A stretch of DNA of 64,000 bases from Ananas comosus (Eukaryota; Streptophyta; Magnoliopsida; Poales; Bromeliaceae). The translations under genes and the position numbers were made by a program. The notes under the pieces were generated by a model. That model worked only from the letters and a program-made list of their open reading frames with translations. It made no database searches and was not told where the DNA came from. The stretch lies in contig NC_033641.1 in assembly GCF_001540865.1 (NCBI RefSeq), positions 6,312,516-6,376,515 of the forward strand, written 5' to 3'. Below are positions 1-9,164 of the stretch, one piece after another (within the stretch, counting starts at the first letter, position 1; each line of letters opens with the position of its first letter).

Positions 1-350
1 TTTCGACCTTTTTTGTCACTGAAAGCTCTATCGACCCAAAATCTCTAGCAAATAGTAGTCGGATTTTATTTTTCACTTTTCGGTTGTCAGAATGACATAA
101 AACTTTAAATCTAGCCTCATAAAAATAATCCCGACATTTTCGCAGATTTTCATAATTTTCTGACACCGTGAATTTTCTGCTAAAATATCAGCCCCGTTTC
201 TTACAGAAAATTCTAAATCTTCTGTTTCCACTCCAATTTCAGCATAAGTCATTTTCGACTTCTATTTTACTTCTTTAAGTTCAATAAAAATAGTATCTTA
301 CACTATTTTTATTTACATCTACTTTTATATTAAGAATTCGGTACATTACA
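1..350 (-). repeat. Ty3/gypsy LTR fragment (5' end of LTR)
   Basis: Read on the minus strand this starts with TGTAATGTACCG and is alignable by eye with 36926-37280 on the plus strand, including the block around the words AAAATAGTGT and ATTTTTATGAGGC. It therefore is a copy of the same LTR family in the opposite orientation. It begins inside a copia protease sequence at 350/351, so it was inserted there. The element runs off the left edge of the window, so its type (full or solo) cannot be told. Confidence 0.6.
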
Positions 351-637
351 AGCATGAACACTAGCTCCAGTATTTATCCACCAATCAGAAGAACTATAGG
401 CAAGGTTAACATTGAGTAAACTAGATCCTAACCTGATAGTGGAGTCAGAAGGGGCAGACCCAGCAGTCAGCATATTCACCTGGCGCTCAGGTGGAGCTTT
501 CTTCTTCTTCTTTGGTATAGAAGGTCGAGTCTTGCGAAAGTAGCAATCCTTCACAAAGTGATTCGTCTTCCCACACACAAAGCAACCAAAGTTGCTCCAC
601 TTTGTAAGATATGGATCCCGAGGATCTAAAAGGTAAG
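351..637 (-). pseudogene. Ty1/copia gag zinc knuckle and protease start (fragment)
   Basis: The minus-strand reading frame contains a CCHC knuckle (C-x2-C-x4-H-x4-C, about 543-584) followed by a lysine-rich stretch and then the start of the aspartic protease (WWINTGAS, near 367-393), where the usual DSGAS or DTGAS is NTGAS, so the catalytic Asp appears lost. The frame is cut at 350 by a gypsy LTR and at about 638 by another repeat. It probably is the continuation of the gag at 2234-2998, separated from it by inserted DNA. Confidence 0.65.
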
Positions 638-1640
638 TAACACCTAGAGGGGGGTGAATAGGTGTAAAAACGGGAAACTCGAAAATCTCGATGCAAATAA
701 AACAAAGTAGTGGAAAATAAAACAGCACACCGAGAATTTAACGTGGGAAAACTCCAATTCGGAGTGAAAAACCCACAGGATCGATCACGCGAAGATAATC
801 CACTAAGAAAACTTGAGTACAAGTGATTTTGACAAAAATATACGACTCAATTTACCGATTTCTTGTTGATGGTGATCTTCGCCGGTCCTCGATCGATAGG
901 AATCCACCAATCGACCTTGCTGCAACTCCTCGCAGCGTCAACGCCTCAACTCCTCGAAGCGTCCACCGAATCCTCGGCTTCACGCGAGATCCACGCGTCG
1001 AACCTCCTTCCGGAGCTTGTAGAATCGAAGATTTGTGATGATTTAACCTTTGAATACCATAAGCTATGAGGGTTCACCTTTAATCAAACATCTACTTGAT
1101 TCTCGTATGAGTTATCGAGTAAAAACGAAGAATCAAGCCGATTGTTGATTGTTAGAAACTCGTTATGTGAATCGAAGCATTGAAACGGAAAAACAAGTTT
1201 CTAGGGTTTAGAATCAGTAAATATTCAAAGCCTTAAACTTTTAGATGACCCACATAGCTTATTTATATGTTTAGAAGACTTAGAAGTAGACTAGGATTGC
1301 AAAAAGTCCTTTTTAAAAACCTGTGTCGTCCTCAGAGACCGGTCTTCTCGAGGAGACCGGTCTGTGAGAGACCGGTCTCTCAAGTGAGGAACCGGTCCCT
1401 TGCTGCGTGACCAAAATCACAACGTTCGGGAACCGGTCTCTCAAGCTTGAGACCGGTCCCTCGCTGTGCGACAGAAATACCAAGGTTCGGGAACCGGTCT
1501 CTCATTTCAGGGGACCGGTTGCATCAAAGCTCACGCAGTGAGGACCTTAGGGGAACCGGTCTCTTGAACTCAGGGACCGGTCCCTGAACACAGAAAAATT
1601 CAGTAAAATATTTTTAAAGCAATCTAAGCCTTCTGAACTT
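638..1640 (-). repeat. LTR-like repeat with clustered ACCGGT palindromes
   Basis: The left part carries words typical of antisense copia LTRs (a TAACACCTAGAGGGGGG start, AATTTAACGTGGGAAAAC, then a GAGTACAAGTG block). Positions 1320-1590 hold about ten copies of a GACCGGTC-type palindrome in a loose array. No protein frame is convincing here. Boundaries are approximate; the left edge interrupts the copia gag/protease frame. It may be a solo or truncated LTR. Confidence 0.4.
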
Positions 1641-1649
1641 ATTCTACCC

Positions 1650-1694
1650 ATTAGGTTAAAAGCTTAATGCTCTACCAACTGAGCTATACACCCG
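1650..1694 (-). pseudogene. trnK: Truncated mitochondrial-type tRNA-Lys(UUU)
   Basis: On the minus strand the acceptor, D-arm (AGCTCAGTTGGTAGAGC) and anticodon arm with a TTT anticodon (GCTTTTAACC) are readable, after which the similarity stops, so the T-arm and 3' end are missing. The sequence resembles plant mitochondrial trnK rather than the nuclear gene. It sits next to plastid-derived DNA, so this looks like a nuclear insertion of organelle DNA and is not functional. Confidence 0.5.
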
Positions 1695-1805
1695 ATTTGA
1701 CAATCAGGGTTGGTGCGGAAAGCTGCAATCAATAGGATTTCCCTAATCCTCCATTCCCGAAAGGAAATTGAAAGATTTCGTTGAAATTGTTCGTTTGGAA
1801 ATTTC

Positions 1806-1888
1806 CCAAGGAAGCTATAAGTAATGCAACTATGAATCTCATGGAGAGTTCGATCCTGGCTCAGGATGAACGCTGGCGGCATGCTCCC
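1806..1888 (+). pseudogene. rrn16: Plastid 16S rRNA leader and first bases of rrn16
   Basis: The leader word CAAGGAAGCTATAAGTAATG is followed by the invariant 16S start GAGAGTTCGATCCTGGCTC and GGATGAACGCTGGCGGCATG, the plastid form. Similarity ends at about 1888, so only the first 45 or so bases of the rRNA are present. It is a nuclear plastid-DNA fragment, or plastid DNA that came through the mitochondrion given the adjacent trnK. Confidence 0.75.
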
Positions 1889-1923
1889 AAAATGAACTAG
1901 AAAACCTAGATATTTTTTTTTTA

Positions 1924-2003
1924 TAGAATTTGATCAATCCTTTTTTCTGTCGTTAAGGTGGAGAACTGAACCAAGAATTCTCTTTCTTCATCATCAATCG
2001 AAT
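1924..2003 (-). pseudogene. ycf2: Plastid ycf2 fragment
   Basis: The minus-strand frame reads SIDDEEREFL...TTEKRIDQIL, which I recognise as a conserved part of the plastid Ycf2 ATPase-like protein. The frame is stopped by a TAA within an A-rich run. The fragment ends exactly at the single N at 2004. It is an organelle-derived remnant with no function, or an assembly join. Confidence 0.65.
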
Positions 2004-2233
2004 NATCTTCACCACAAATGATCTTTTCCTCATACCTTAGATGCCAAACTTTACGAGTGAGTTTTTGTTCTTCAATTTAGATCAACTCTTCAAGACTCCA
2101 TTCAACATTACGAAATCCGCCAACCTATAAAATCCTTAACACACTTTCCTCAGGTTTAGGTATCTTAAAGTTTGGGTTGAACTTTCTACGGTGGAAAGGC
2201 TTCTTCTTAAAGTTCCGGTGAGGCTAAAAGTTT

Positions 2234-2998
2234 CTACCCTTTATTTTTGGGATTCTCTACTAGGTTGGCTTGGGTTGAAGGTTCACTGGGCTTCTTATCC
2301 TTAGCTCGGTTCGACTCTTCTATCCTAATGGATCTTAGGACATAATTCAGGGATAGCTCTCTCTGATTGTGGTTAAGATTGTTTTCATGGTTCGACCAAG
2401 AGGGTGGCAACTTATCTATAAGGGCGGCAACTAAAAAACTTTCATCAAGATCTACACTACTAGATCTAAGCTGCTCAACTATATGCTCAAAATTATGAAG
2501 CTGGTCAGGCATGGACTTATTATCTACCAATTTAAATTTAATTAGATCAGACGCCTTGTATCTCTTCTGGGTAGGATCAACATGACCATACTTATTTTCT
2601 AAGGATGTCCAAAGTTCCCTAGCTGTCTTAGCACTACAGTAGATATCATATAATTTGTCAGATAGGGTACTAAGAATCCGGTTTAAACAATGATAATTTA
2701 TCATGTTATGGTCAACAGAAGGTACGATTGTAGTTATAGATGTAGTTGCAGTTTCAGTAGTGGGAGGAGTGGATCCAGTCTGGGCTTGGCTTCGAGTAAG
2801 CGGTCTGTTGACCACATTCTGGGTTGCACCTACAGGTGCAGATCTACTGGCATTCTCGGCAGAATCCGAGATAGCAGAAACCAGCCCAAGTGTGGTGAGC
2901 CAGAACATCATTTGGTTCTGCCACCTCTTAAAATTACAACCATCAAAAGTAAAAGGTTTCGCCGAATCCTCCATAATAAAAAAATAATTTGTGGACAA
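2234..2998 (-). pseudogene. Ty1/copia gag polyprotein N-terminal part
   Basis: This 254-codon open frame is a copia gag of the UBN2/retrotran_gag type. Near the N-terminus it has the substrate-like block FDGCNFKRWQNQM, then the LWTSLENKYG block, and a C-terminal basic tail. Gag builds the virus-like particle that packages element RNA. The start is the ATG of MEDSAKPF or the one nine codons upstream. The frame stops at a TAG where a basic, glycine-poor linker continues; the CCHC knuckle and protease appear at 351-637 after roughly 1.6 kb of inserted DNA. The element is dead. Confidence 0.8.
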
Positions 2999-3820
2999 AT
3001 TAATTCTACTGTTATGTCAAAAAACTGTTTTGAATTTCAGAAAAATAATAGTAAGATAGATATTAATTTGTGGAAAAGAAATATTTTATTTACTGTAATA
3101 AAAGAAACAGAAAGATTAAATTAATTAAAAAAATTATCTTCTAGATTGTTCGATAAATCTTTTTGATCTTTTATTACAATATTCTTTAAAAACAATTCGG
3201 AAGTTTAATTTCAAATTTAGAAATATTTCGAGAAAGAAAATAAATAATAAATATTGTAAAGAAAATGTTTAGATAAGGTCTGTGGATCGAGGCATGCAGA
3301 GCACTATCCTAGAAGTGAAATTACCCCTCCACGTGCGAGGCTTTCCGGCAATTACTTCCAGCGATACAACGACCACGTTCCACCTTGTCGGCATACTTTC
3401 AAGGTGGCGTAAAACGAACCCAACAAGCTTCAAATCCAGCAAAGAAAACTCGGCAAAAATCGGCGGAAAAGATTAATAGCGAGAAAGCAGGAAAAGATGA
3501 GAGGGTTTAGGTATGCTCGAGTTCTTTTTCAACTCGTGCATGTACCGCACGCGCTCGGCCTGGCTCGTGCTCGTTTAAACAAGAGCATAACTCTCATTTT
3601 CTTCCAAGCAACTAACTTGAGAATAAAGAAATATATATATATATCATCAACACCCTTTTGGTTTCCAATGTGGGACTAAACCTCACACATAAAAATTTTA
3701 GTTGGGCTCCCAAACAAATCCCATTAACAATTATTGGGCTCCCAAGAGACCTTAACAAGTTTTAAATCAAAGAAACACAATAAAATCCAATAAAATCCTG
3801 GAAAGCAACATTATGAGGCA
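2999..3820. other. AT-rich and repeat-like sequence without a gene
   Basis: No convincing coding frame. The part at 3600-3780 (GGGCTCCCAAACAAATCCC and a repeat of GGGCTCCCAA) looks like antisense copia LTR, which would fit the 5' LTR of the minus-strand gag that ends at 2998, but no primer binding site could be made out. Confidence 0.3.
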
Positions 3821-4369
3821 ATGGAATGGATCTTGCGGTATTTAAAAGGTACAGCTAATGTAGGAATTATCTACACTAGAGAATCTGGAATTGCTAAAGT
3901 AAGAGGGTATATTGATTCTGACTATGCTGGAGATTTAGACAGGAGGAAATCCATTATAGGTTACACTTTTCTGCTGAGTAGCGGACCTGTTAGTTGGAAA
4001 TCCACGTTGCAGCGCACTATAGCATTGTCAACTACAAAGGTGGAATATATAGTAGCAATTGAAGTAGCCAAAGAAGCAGTTTGGATCAAGGGCTTGGTAG
4101 GTGAATTCAGAATCATACAGGATAAGGTAAAAATATTTTGTGATAGTCAAAGTGCTATTTGTCTTGCTAAAAAACAGGTGCACCATGCAAGGACTAAGCA
4201 TATAGACATAAGGTATCACAAATTAAAAAAGTTCACAAATGAAGATGGTAGAGAAATTCAACTTATAAAGGTGTCTACAAAGGACAACATAACTGACATC
4301 ATGACAAAGCGGGTAACAGCTGAAAAGTTTAGGCACTGCCTAAACTTAGCAAATTTGCAAGATTGCTGA
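3821..4369 (+). pseudogene. Ty1/copia RNase H, 3' end of pol
   Basis: The 182-residue frame starts within pol and is the typical copia RNase H tail: MEWILRYLKGT, then YIDSDYAGD with RKSIIGY, then LSTTKVEYI, the DSQSAICLAKK block, and the HARTKHIDIRYH motif before the stop. RNase H degrades the RNA of RNA/DNA hybrids during reverse transcription. The upstream pol is absent, so this is a 5'-truncated copia element. It is followed by an LTR at 4447. Confidence 0.88.
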
Positions 4370-4446
4370 TGACTGGAAGCTCTAGGGAGAGAGGGCATTA
4401 AAATGAGAGAGATTGAATGAAGAACAAAACAAGCTAAGATAGAGAT

Positions 4447-5156
4447 TGTTGGTTATATATTTTCTTCTGTATAGGGCATAAAGATATTTATTTAGCCCAT
4501 AAGGTTTTTCAACTAATATGCAAAAGATACATGAATATGAAAGTTGGTTCATAGTGCATTGGGTCTACCAAAGTATTTCAAGTGTGAATACAATGACAGT
4601 GAAGTGTGCTTGTGTTTCATGCATATGCATGAAACACATGTATGCCATGTTTGTCAAAAGCCTATACATAGTCTATTAAAGAAAGTTGACAATTGAAGTT
4701 GCTAACTTTAATTGTACATCTGCATGCATGTCTATTAAAGGGTTCCAACTCCACAGATAATGCAAGAAGCATAAGCAACAAGCAACAAGTGAATTAAGTG
4801 AGGTGTGAGATGGAGTCTGAGAATTTAATTAGTAGCTTGTTGAGTTTCTCTCTATTTTAAGAAAAATTCATTTGAGATTAAGGCATGAATTTTTTTCTTA
4901 TAACAAGAGAATGGTGGTAGTAACCATAAGACTCTTGTTTTTAGATTAAAATAAACATAGAGGTGTGGGCTTGTATTTTGATTTTCTTCATATAAAGGAT
5001 ATATCTCTCTCGCTCTCCCAGTGGATGTAGGCAACTTGCCAAATCACGTAAATCGATGCCCTTTTTTCTGTGTATTTTTTTTCTATTATATTTTGTTATT
5101 TTTTTATTCGTGTATTTTTGTTAATAGCACATGCAGGACGACCCTAAGTCCCAACA
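4447..5156 (+). repeat. 3' LTR of truncated Ty1/copia element
   Basis: The stretch starts TGTTGG after AAGATAGAGAT and ends CCCAACA, the inverted dinucleotide ends normal for copia LTRs. It lies 77 bases after the RNase H stop. The region before 5040 (GTGGATGTAGGCAACTTGCC and CACGTAAATC) is standard for the 3' side of copia LTRs. No matching 5' LTR is in the window. Confidence 0.6.
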
Positions 5157-5410
5157 ATTGCCACATATCACTTAGGGATCTTTTGATCATTAGAACATGT
5201 CTGAATTTTGATTCTCCAAAGTACAAAAATGGCTAAATAGGCTGATACTAGATGACACCCGGCAATATTGGGTGGCATGCCAAGCATTGGTTGGTGGGTG
5301 CCGGGCTGCACGGGTTCGTGCCACGTGCCGGCACGCCACCAACATGATACGACACAATGTTGAGGCAATCCTTGCATATAATGATACTCAAACTTTCCAG
5401 AAATACCGAC

Positions 5411-5589
5411 GGTACCTAGCGCAAGTGACTAAGAGCTTGATGATTGGTACAAGTGATAAAGAGTTTAGTGGTTGATATCCGAGGTCTCGAGTTCGAATCC
5501 TATTTGATTCACATTTTCAGCTAAATTTATTTCTAAATGAAATAAACGAAGCGGATAACATGCTACCTATCTCTAAAAAAAAAATAATA
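5411..5589 (+). mobile_element. tRNA-derived SINE, copy 1
   Basis: A polymerase III A-box-like word TAGCGCAAGTG (5417-5427) and a B box GTTCGAATCC (5491-5500) are followed by an unrelated body and an A-rich tail after CTATCTCTAAAA. The body from the B box to the tail recurs at 30081-30205 (same strand), including TAAATTTATTTCTAAATGAA. Recurrence plus pol III boxes plus the A tail support a SINE. No clear target duplication was found for this copy. Confidence 0.65.
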
Positions 5590-5869
5590 AGATACAAAAC
5601 ATGACAGAATTACCATATTGATTTAAACAATACAGCTACAGACTTAAACTTAGTTTAGTAATTGAGGCTCATCATAGAGTTGGAATAAAAACAAAATTGT
5701 AACTGACTTATCGTGATATGCAGAACGCAATATTATGTACGAAAATAAACATAATATTTTTTCATCCTACTTTCTCACTGCACGTAACGCAATCTTTATC
5801 TCAAACGAAGCCTTAATGATGTCAACTTTGGGGTCCTCGGCTCCGATATCCAGCAGAACATCCTTTTCT

Positions 5870-5939
5870 GAATTTCTTTGTTGGAGCGAGTTCAGTAAGA
5901 CAATGAATTTCTTTGTTGGAGCGAGTTCAGTAAGACAAA
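5870..5939. repeat. 35-bp tandem duplication
   Basis: A 35-base unit beginning GAATTTCTTTGTTGGAGCG at 5870 is repeated directly at 5905 without an intervening spacer. It lies downstream of the stop codon of the MA3 gene, outside the coding region. Confidence 0.85.
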
Positions 5940-6541
5940 AGAAATATTCATGCTCACTGCTACAATCCACAAGTTTAGTATGGAAGAGAAAAAATTACAA
6001 AGGCTTTCCCCTAACAAAATTAACAAACATTAAAGCTACTCGTGCCGATCAATTCCCTGTTACTTAACAAAAAGAGAATAATAATAATACAAAAGACGAA
6101 AAACCCCCAAGAAATACATCAAGCGGTGCCACAGCTATAATAACAAGTGGGTCGTAATATAATTGTCTCAGAAGCTGCTTGTTTTCTAGCCAATATATAC
6201 ATTGCTAGTCCGACGATTCCAGTTTATAGGAGAAAACAAATCTTCAATGACATTACAGCTGAAAAGTAGCAAAAATATTGACAGTAGACATCGTCAAAAA
6301 AATGTCGAGGGCCTCTCCAACGTATGCGTTACTGAGCTCTCAACTTTTTATGGGCACAAATGAAACCAAATAGCTCGCCATTTTGGGGCCCCAAAATGTC
6401 GCGGATTGAAAATGAAAAAGAATACTTGCAGCATACCACTTGTAATAGTTTATGAACTAACGAACTTCGAATGAATGACACAAAGACTCTGGGGTCGTAT
6501 TAGTATTATACACCGTAAAATGAAACAGCCGACGCTCTCTC
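5940..6541 (-). other. 3' untranslated and downstream region of the MA3 gene
   Basis: This stretch follows the stop codon of the minus-strand MA3 gene. I see no coding frame on either strand that resembles a protein family. It probably contains the 3' UTR; no canonical AATAAA on the minus strand stood out, so the poly(A) site is not assigned. Confidence 0.45.
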
Positions 6542-8338
6542 TCAGCTACCTGAAGCAACTGGAGGAGCAGAACCCACAAACGATGGTAAAAGCCAACCGT
6601 GGTTCCTCGCATGATCCACGTACCCTCTGAATTTCTCCCGCGCATTAGGAATATCAAGAACCAGATCATCGAGGCCATCCCTTACCCTGGAGAAGCCCTT
6701 TGTCATCTGATTGATGGTTATTAACCCTTCGCTAAAGCACTCCTGCAGTAAGTCTAAGATTCCATCGTTCTGCTTCTCCATTGCCATCACCAAAGCTTTC
6801 TTCACCACTTCGTGATTAAAGAAGGGCATCCCCAAATCGCGAATGCATTGGCAAGCCTCCCCCAAATCTCCCCCGATCTCGTACTCTTCTAGAAGCTTTG
6901 AGATCTTGTCCTTTGCATCCTCGACGGCCCAACCTGTGCCACCGCCCCAGCATCTTAACATCCTCTCCCCTGCGTGCCGAGCAGAAACGAGAGCACGGGC
7001 CATGTGGACGGTCTCATAACCACTACTATTTGGCTGGAGCTTACTGCTAATCTCATCAAGATTCAGAGGGACCAAGACATCATCAATCACCGCCCTAGCT
7101 AGAAACATTGCAAGTTCATTCGAGGCATCTAAAATATCCAAAGCAGTGTCCTCTGCCGACTCCAAAAGCATTATGAATCCATTCATGATGTCGTCGCCCG
7201 AGAACAACTCCATACTAACAGCGGATAGCAGAACAGAAGCCATCTCCTTTTCCCTGTTTTTTCTATCCATCGCAAGCGTAATCAACTTTTTAAGGAAAAT
7301 AGAGTTGTACTCCGGAGCGGCGAGCTCTTGGAGGCTTCTGGTGAGTTCAGGTATGTCGTCTGAGAGGAAGTACTCGTGGATTATGTTCACCGACTCTTCT
7401 TTAAAACGTCTTATCTTCTCATCACCCTCATTCCTAAGTTCTCCAAGGGCACTGGGCAATTTCCCAGAGGAAAGATCAATCCATCCTTCAGAGTTTGCTT
7501 TCGAAACCAGCTTGTCGAAATGCGCCTTTGCAGAAGGAATATCGAGAGTTAAATCATCAAGACTCTCAGCAACTCGGGAGAAGCCCTTGAGCATCTGGCT
7601 GGAACTGATTAAGCCTTCCTCCGCCGCTACTTTCAAGAGATTTAAAATCAGCGGCTCTGATGCCTCTATCTCCATCGCCAAAATCAAGGACCGTTTCACA
7701 ACCTCATGGTGGAAGAAGGGGAGGCCCAGCTCCCTAATGCACCTGCAGGCCTCTGCAGCATCTCCACTCCCCACATATTCCCTCAACAGATCCGCAATCT
7801 TCTTCTTTACCTCCTCGACCGTCACATGCGTACTACCACCCCATCGTCTCTCAACTAGTTCAGCATGGTGAGGAGCCGATAAATATTTCTTTTCAGCAAT
7901 TTGTAGAGCTTCAAATCCCTTGGAGGTTTCAGGAAGTCGCTCTTTTGCTTGAGAGAGAAAAACCGGAGGGAGGATTTCATTGACAACTGCACGAGCGATG
8001 AAGAGAGCTAGGACCTCGACCGCGTCAGGTATGTCCACAGACAAATCATCAGCGGACTCAAGAAGCATAACGAACCCTCGCTTAATTTTAGATGAGCTTA
8101 GTGCGTCCACATATAAAGCGGACAGCAGAACTGATGCCATTTCTTTCTCTTTGTCGTGACGATCCATTGCTGTGGAGATGAGCTTCTTCACAAAGTAGTG
8201 ATGATGCTTCTCCGATTCAAAATTTCTCAGTTCAGAGGCTGCCAATTCCACATCTCCTGTGCTGAAGTATTCCTCGATGATAGTAACAATAGCTTTTCTG
8301 TAATCCTCCATTGAGGTGGAATTTGGAGTATCAACAAG
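6542..8338 (-). CDS. MA3-domain translation regulatory factor (MRF family), exon 3
   Basis: Last and largest exon, encoding residues 87-684 of a predicted 684-residue protein. It holds four MA3 domains at about residues 97-218, 259-380, 396-517 and 557-678. Domains 1 and 3 share the DR..KEKEMASVLLSA signature and domains 2 and 4 share FF.HEVVK. The link WGG(S/G)T precedes domains 2 and 4. Plant proteins with four MA3 domains (MRF1-4 and ECIP1, PDCD4-related) bind eIF4A and ribosomes and adjust translation under TOR and energy control, in the cytosol. The length fits the family (about 700). The open frame extends upstream to 8401, but 8339-8401 is intron: there is a CTCAG acceptor at 8339 and the family-typical LV start of the exon. 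The frame is intact with no stop. I cannot tell which MRF paralogue it is. Confidence 0.93.
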   Translation of the reverse strand, partial: LVDTPNSTSMEDYRKAIVTIIEEYFSTGDVELAASELRNFESEKHHHYFVKKLISTAMDRHDKEKEMASVLLSALYVDALSSSKIKRGFVMLLESADDLSVDIPDAVEVLALFIARAVVNEILPPVFLSQAKERLPETSKGFEALQIAEKKYLSAPHHAELVERRWGGSTHVTVEEVKKKIADLLREYVGSGDAAEACRCIRELGLPFFHHEVVKRSLILAMEIEASEPLILNLLKVAAEEGLISSSQMLKGFSRVAESLDDLTLDIPSAKAHFDKLVSKANSEGWIDLSSGKLPSALGELRNEGDEKIRRFKEESVNIIHEYFLSDDIPELTRSLQELAAPEYNSIFLKKLITLAMDRKNREKEMASVLLSAVSMELFSGDDIMNGFIMLLESAEDTALDILDASNELAMFLARAVIDDVLVPLNLDEISSKLQPNSSGYETVHMARALVSARHAGERMLRCWGGGTGWAVEDAKDKISKLLEEYEIGGDLGEACQCIRDLGMPFFNHEVVKKALVMAMEKQNDGILDLLQECFSEGLITINQMTKGFSRVRDGLDDLVLDIPNAREKFRGYVDHARNHGWLLPSFVGSAPPVASGS

Positions 8339-8516
8339 CTGAGAACAAATTGGCAGTCCTTGAGTAATTAAGGAAAAATGTACCTCAGTATCACTAAGCA
8401 CTAATAATTAATAAAAGGAGCAAAGAAGAAATGTTGCTGCACTTCAGAGAATATTGTAATGCAAACTAAATTCATTTAATATTTTAAGAAGCGGTCGATC
8501 CAAACAATCATCTTAC
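8339..8516 (-). other. MA3 gene intron 2 (178 bp)
   Basis: Donor GAG|GTAAGA at 8517/8516 and acceptor TTCTCAG|CTT at 8339/8338 on the minus strand. Both flanking exons are in frame 0 across the junction (GAG then CTT). A second ATACTGAGGTA word occurs inside the intron near 8383-8393 and mimics the donor. Confidence 0.8.
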
Positions 8517-8602
8517 CTCAGTATTCCCCTGATGAGGACCTTCACTTAGGGTCAAATCAGTACATAAAAGATTGTCTGGTTTACTATTTCCGCAAGCATC
8601 AT
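8517..8602 (-). CDS. MA3-domain protein, exon 2
   Basis: An 86-base exon between an acceptor TATGACAG|AT (8603/8602) and the donor GAG|GTAAGA. It takes one base from exon 1 to complete a GAT (Asp) codon and then reads 28 codons, an acidic and polar linker (DACGNSKPDN then LTLSEG) that ends with Glu before the LVDTP of exon 3. Low-complexity linkers at this place are normal in the family, between the N-terminal IAVRH segment and the first MA3 domain. Support is the two splice sites, matching phases on both sides and an open frame; there is no transcript to confirm it. Confidence 0.72.
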
Positions 8603-9164
8603 CTGTCATAACAATGAAACTTAGTAAGTGGACAACACTATCGTAGGCATATCGAATAACTCGACACAATAAAACAAGGAGCAACATGTATGAATGGGTC
8701 CTGTACTATTGTGATTTTGAAATTTAATCCCTGAAATTTCTGAATGTATATTTTATTCCTGACTGAAGAAAAATCTAAAATTTTCCTGAAAAATGGCCAT
8801 TTTACACATCCTTTAAAATGGCTTGTTTGTTTTGGAATACTCAAAACATTGTTAAAGAAGGATCATTTTAAAACATAAAGGTCAGATATTTATGTGGCAA
8901 GGGATGACATCGCAATATATGAAAATTTTGAGTTAGTTGCAAAAATCAGATAATAGAGCAATATCTAGCGCATTCTTCCCTAAAGTAAAAAAGATGCACT
9001 GCTAAAGAATGAATGTAACATCAAGATAGTGTAAATAAATTAATGCAGGATATATCTTTCTATATTTTGATGTACTCTGCTTTTTTGTTAGAAATAGCTC
9101 ACGGGTTCCAGCTCCATCCCATATTCTTTTTGGTTTATACTGATCATCTCACCACAAGTATAAT

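Noticed and set aside
1664..1882. 72-codon minus-strand frame
   Set aside because: It runs antisense through organelle tRNA and rRNA leader DNA; such frames are usual annotation artefacts.
5491..5500. Genuine nuclear tRNA gene at the GTTCGAATCC word
   Set aside because: No cloverleaf can be drawn around it and the same sequence recurs with an A tail at 30 kb; it is a SINE head.
5735..6067. 110-codon plus-strand frame and a 67-codon minus-strand frame downstream of the MA3 gene
   Set aside because: Overlap each other, include the 35-bp tandem duplication, and show no recognisable domain or splice context.
7146..7871. 241-codon plus-strand frame
   Set aside because: It is the antisense shadow of the MA3 gene exon, with serine-rich composition.
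8339..8401. Extending MA3 exon 3 upstream to a GTG at 8401
   Set aside because: GTG is not a plant start codon; the splice acceptor at 8339 and the donor at 8516, with matching phases and the family-typical exon start, are a better explanation.
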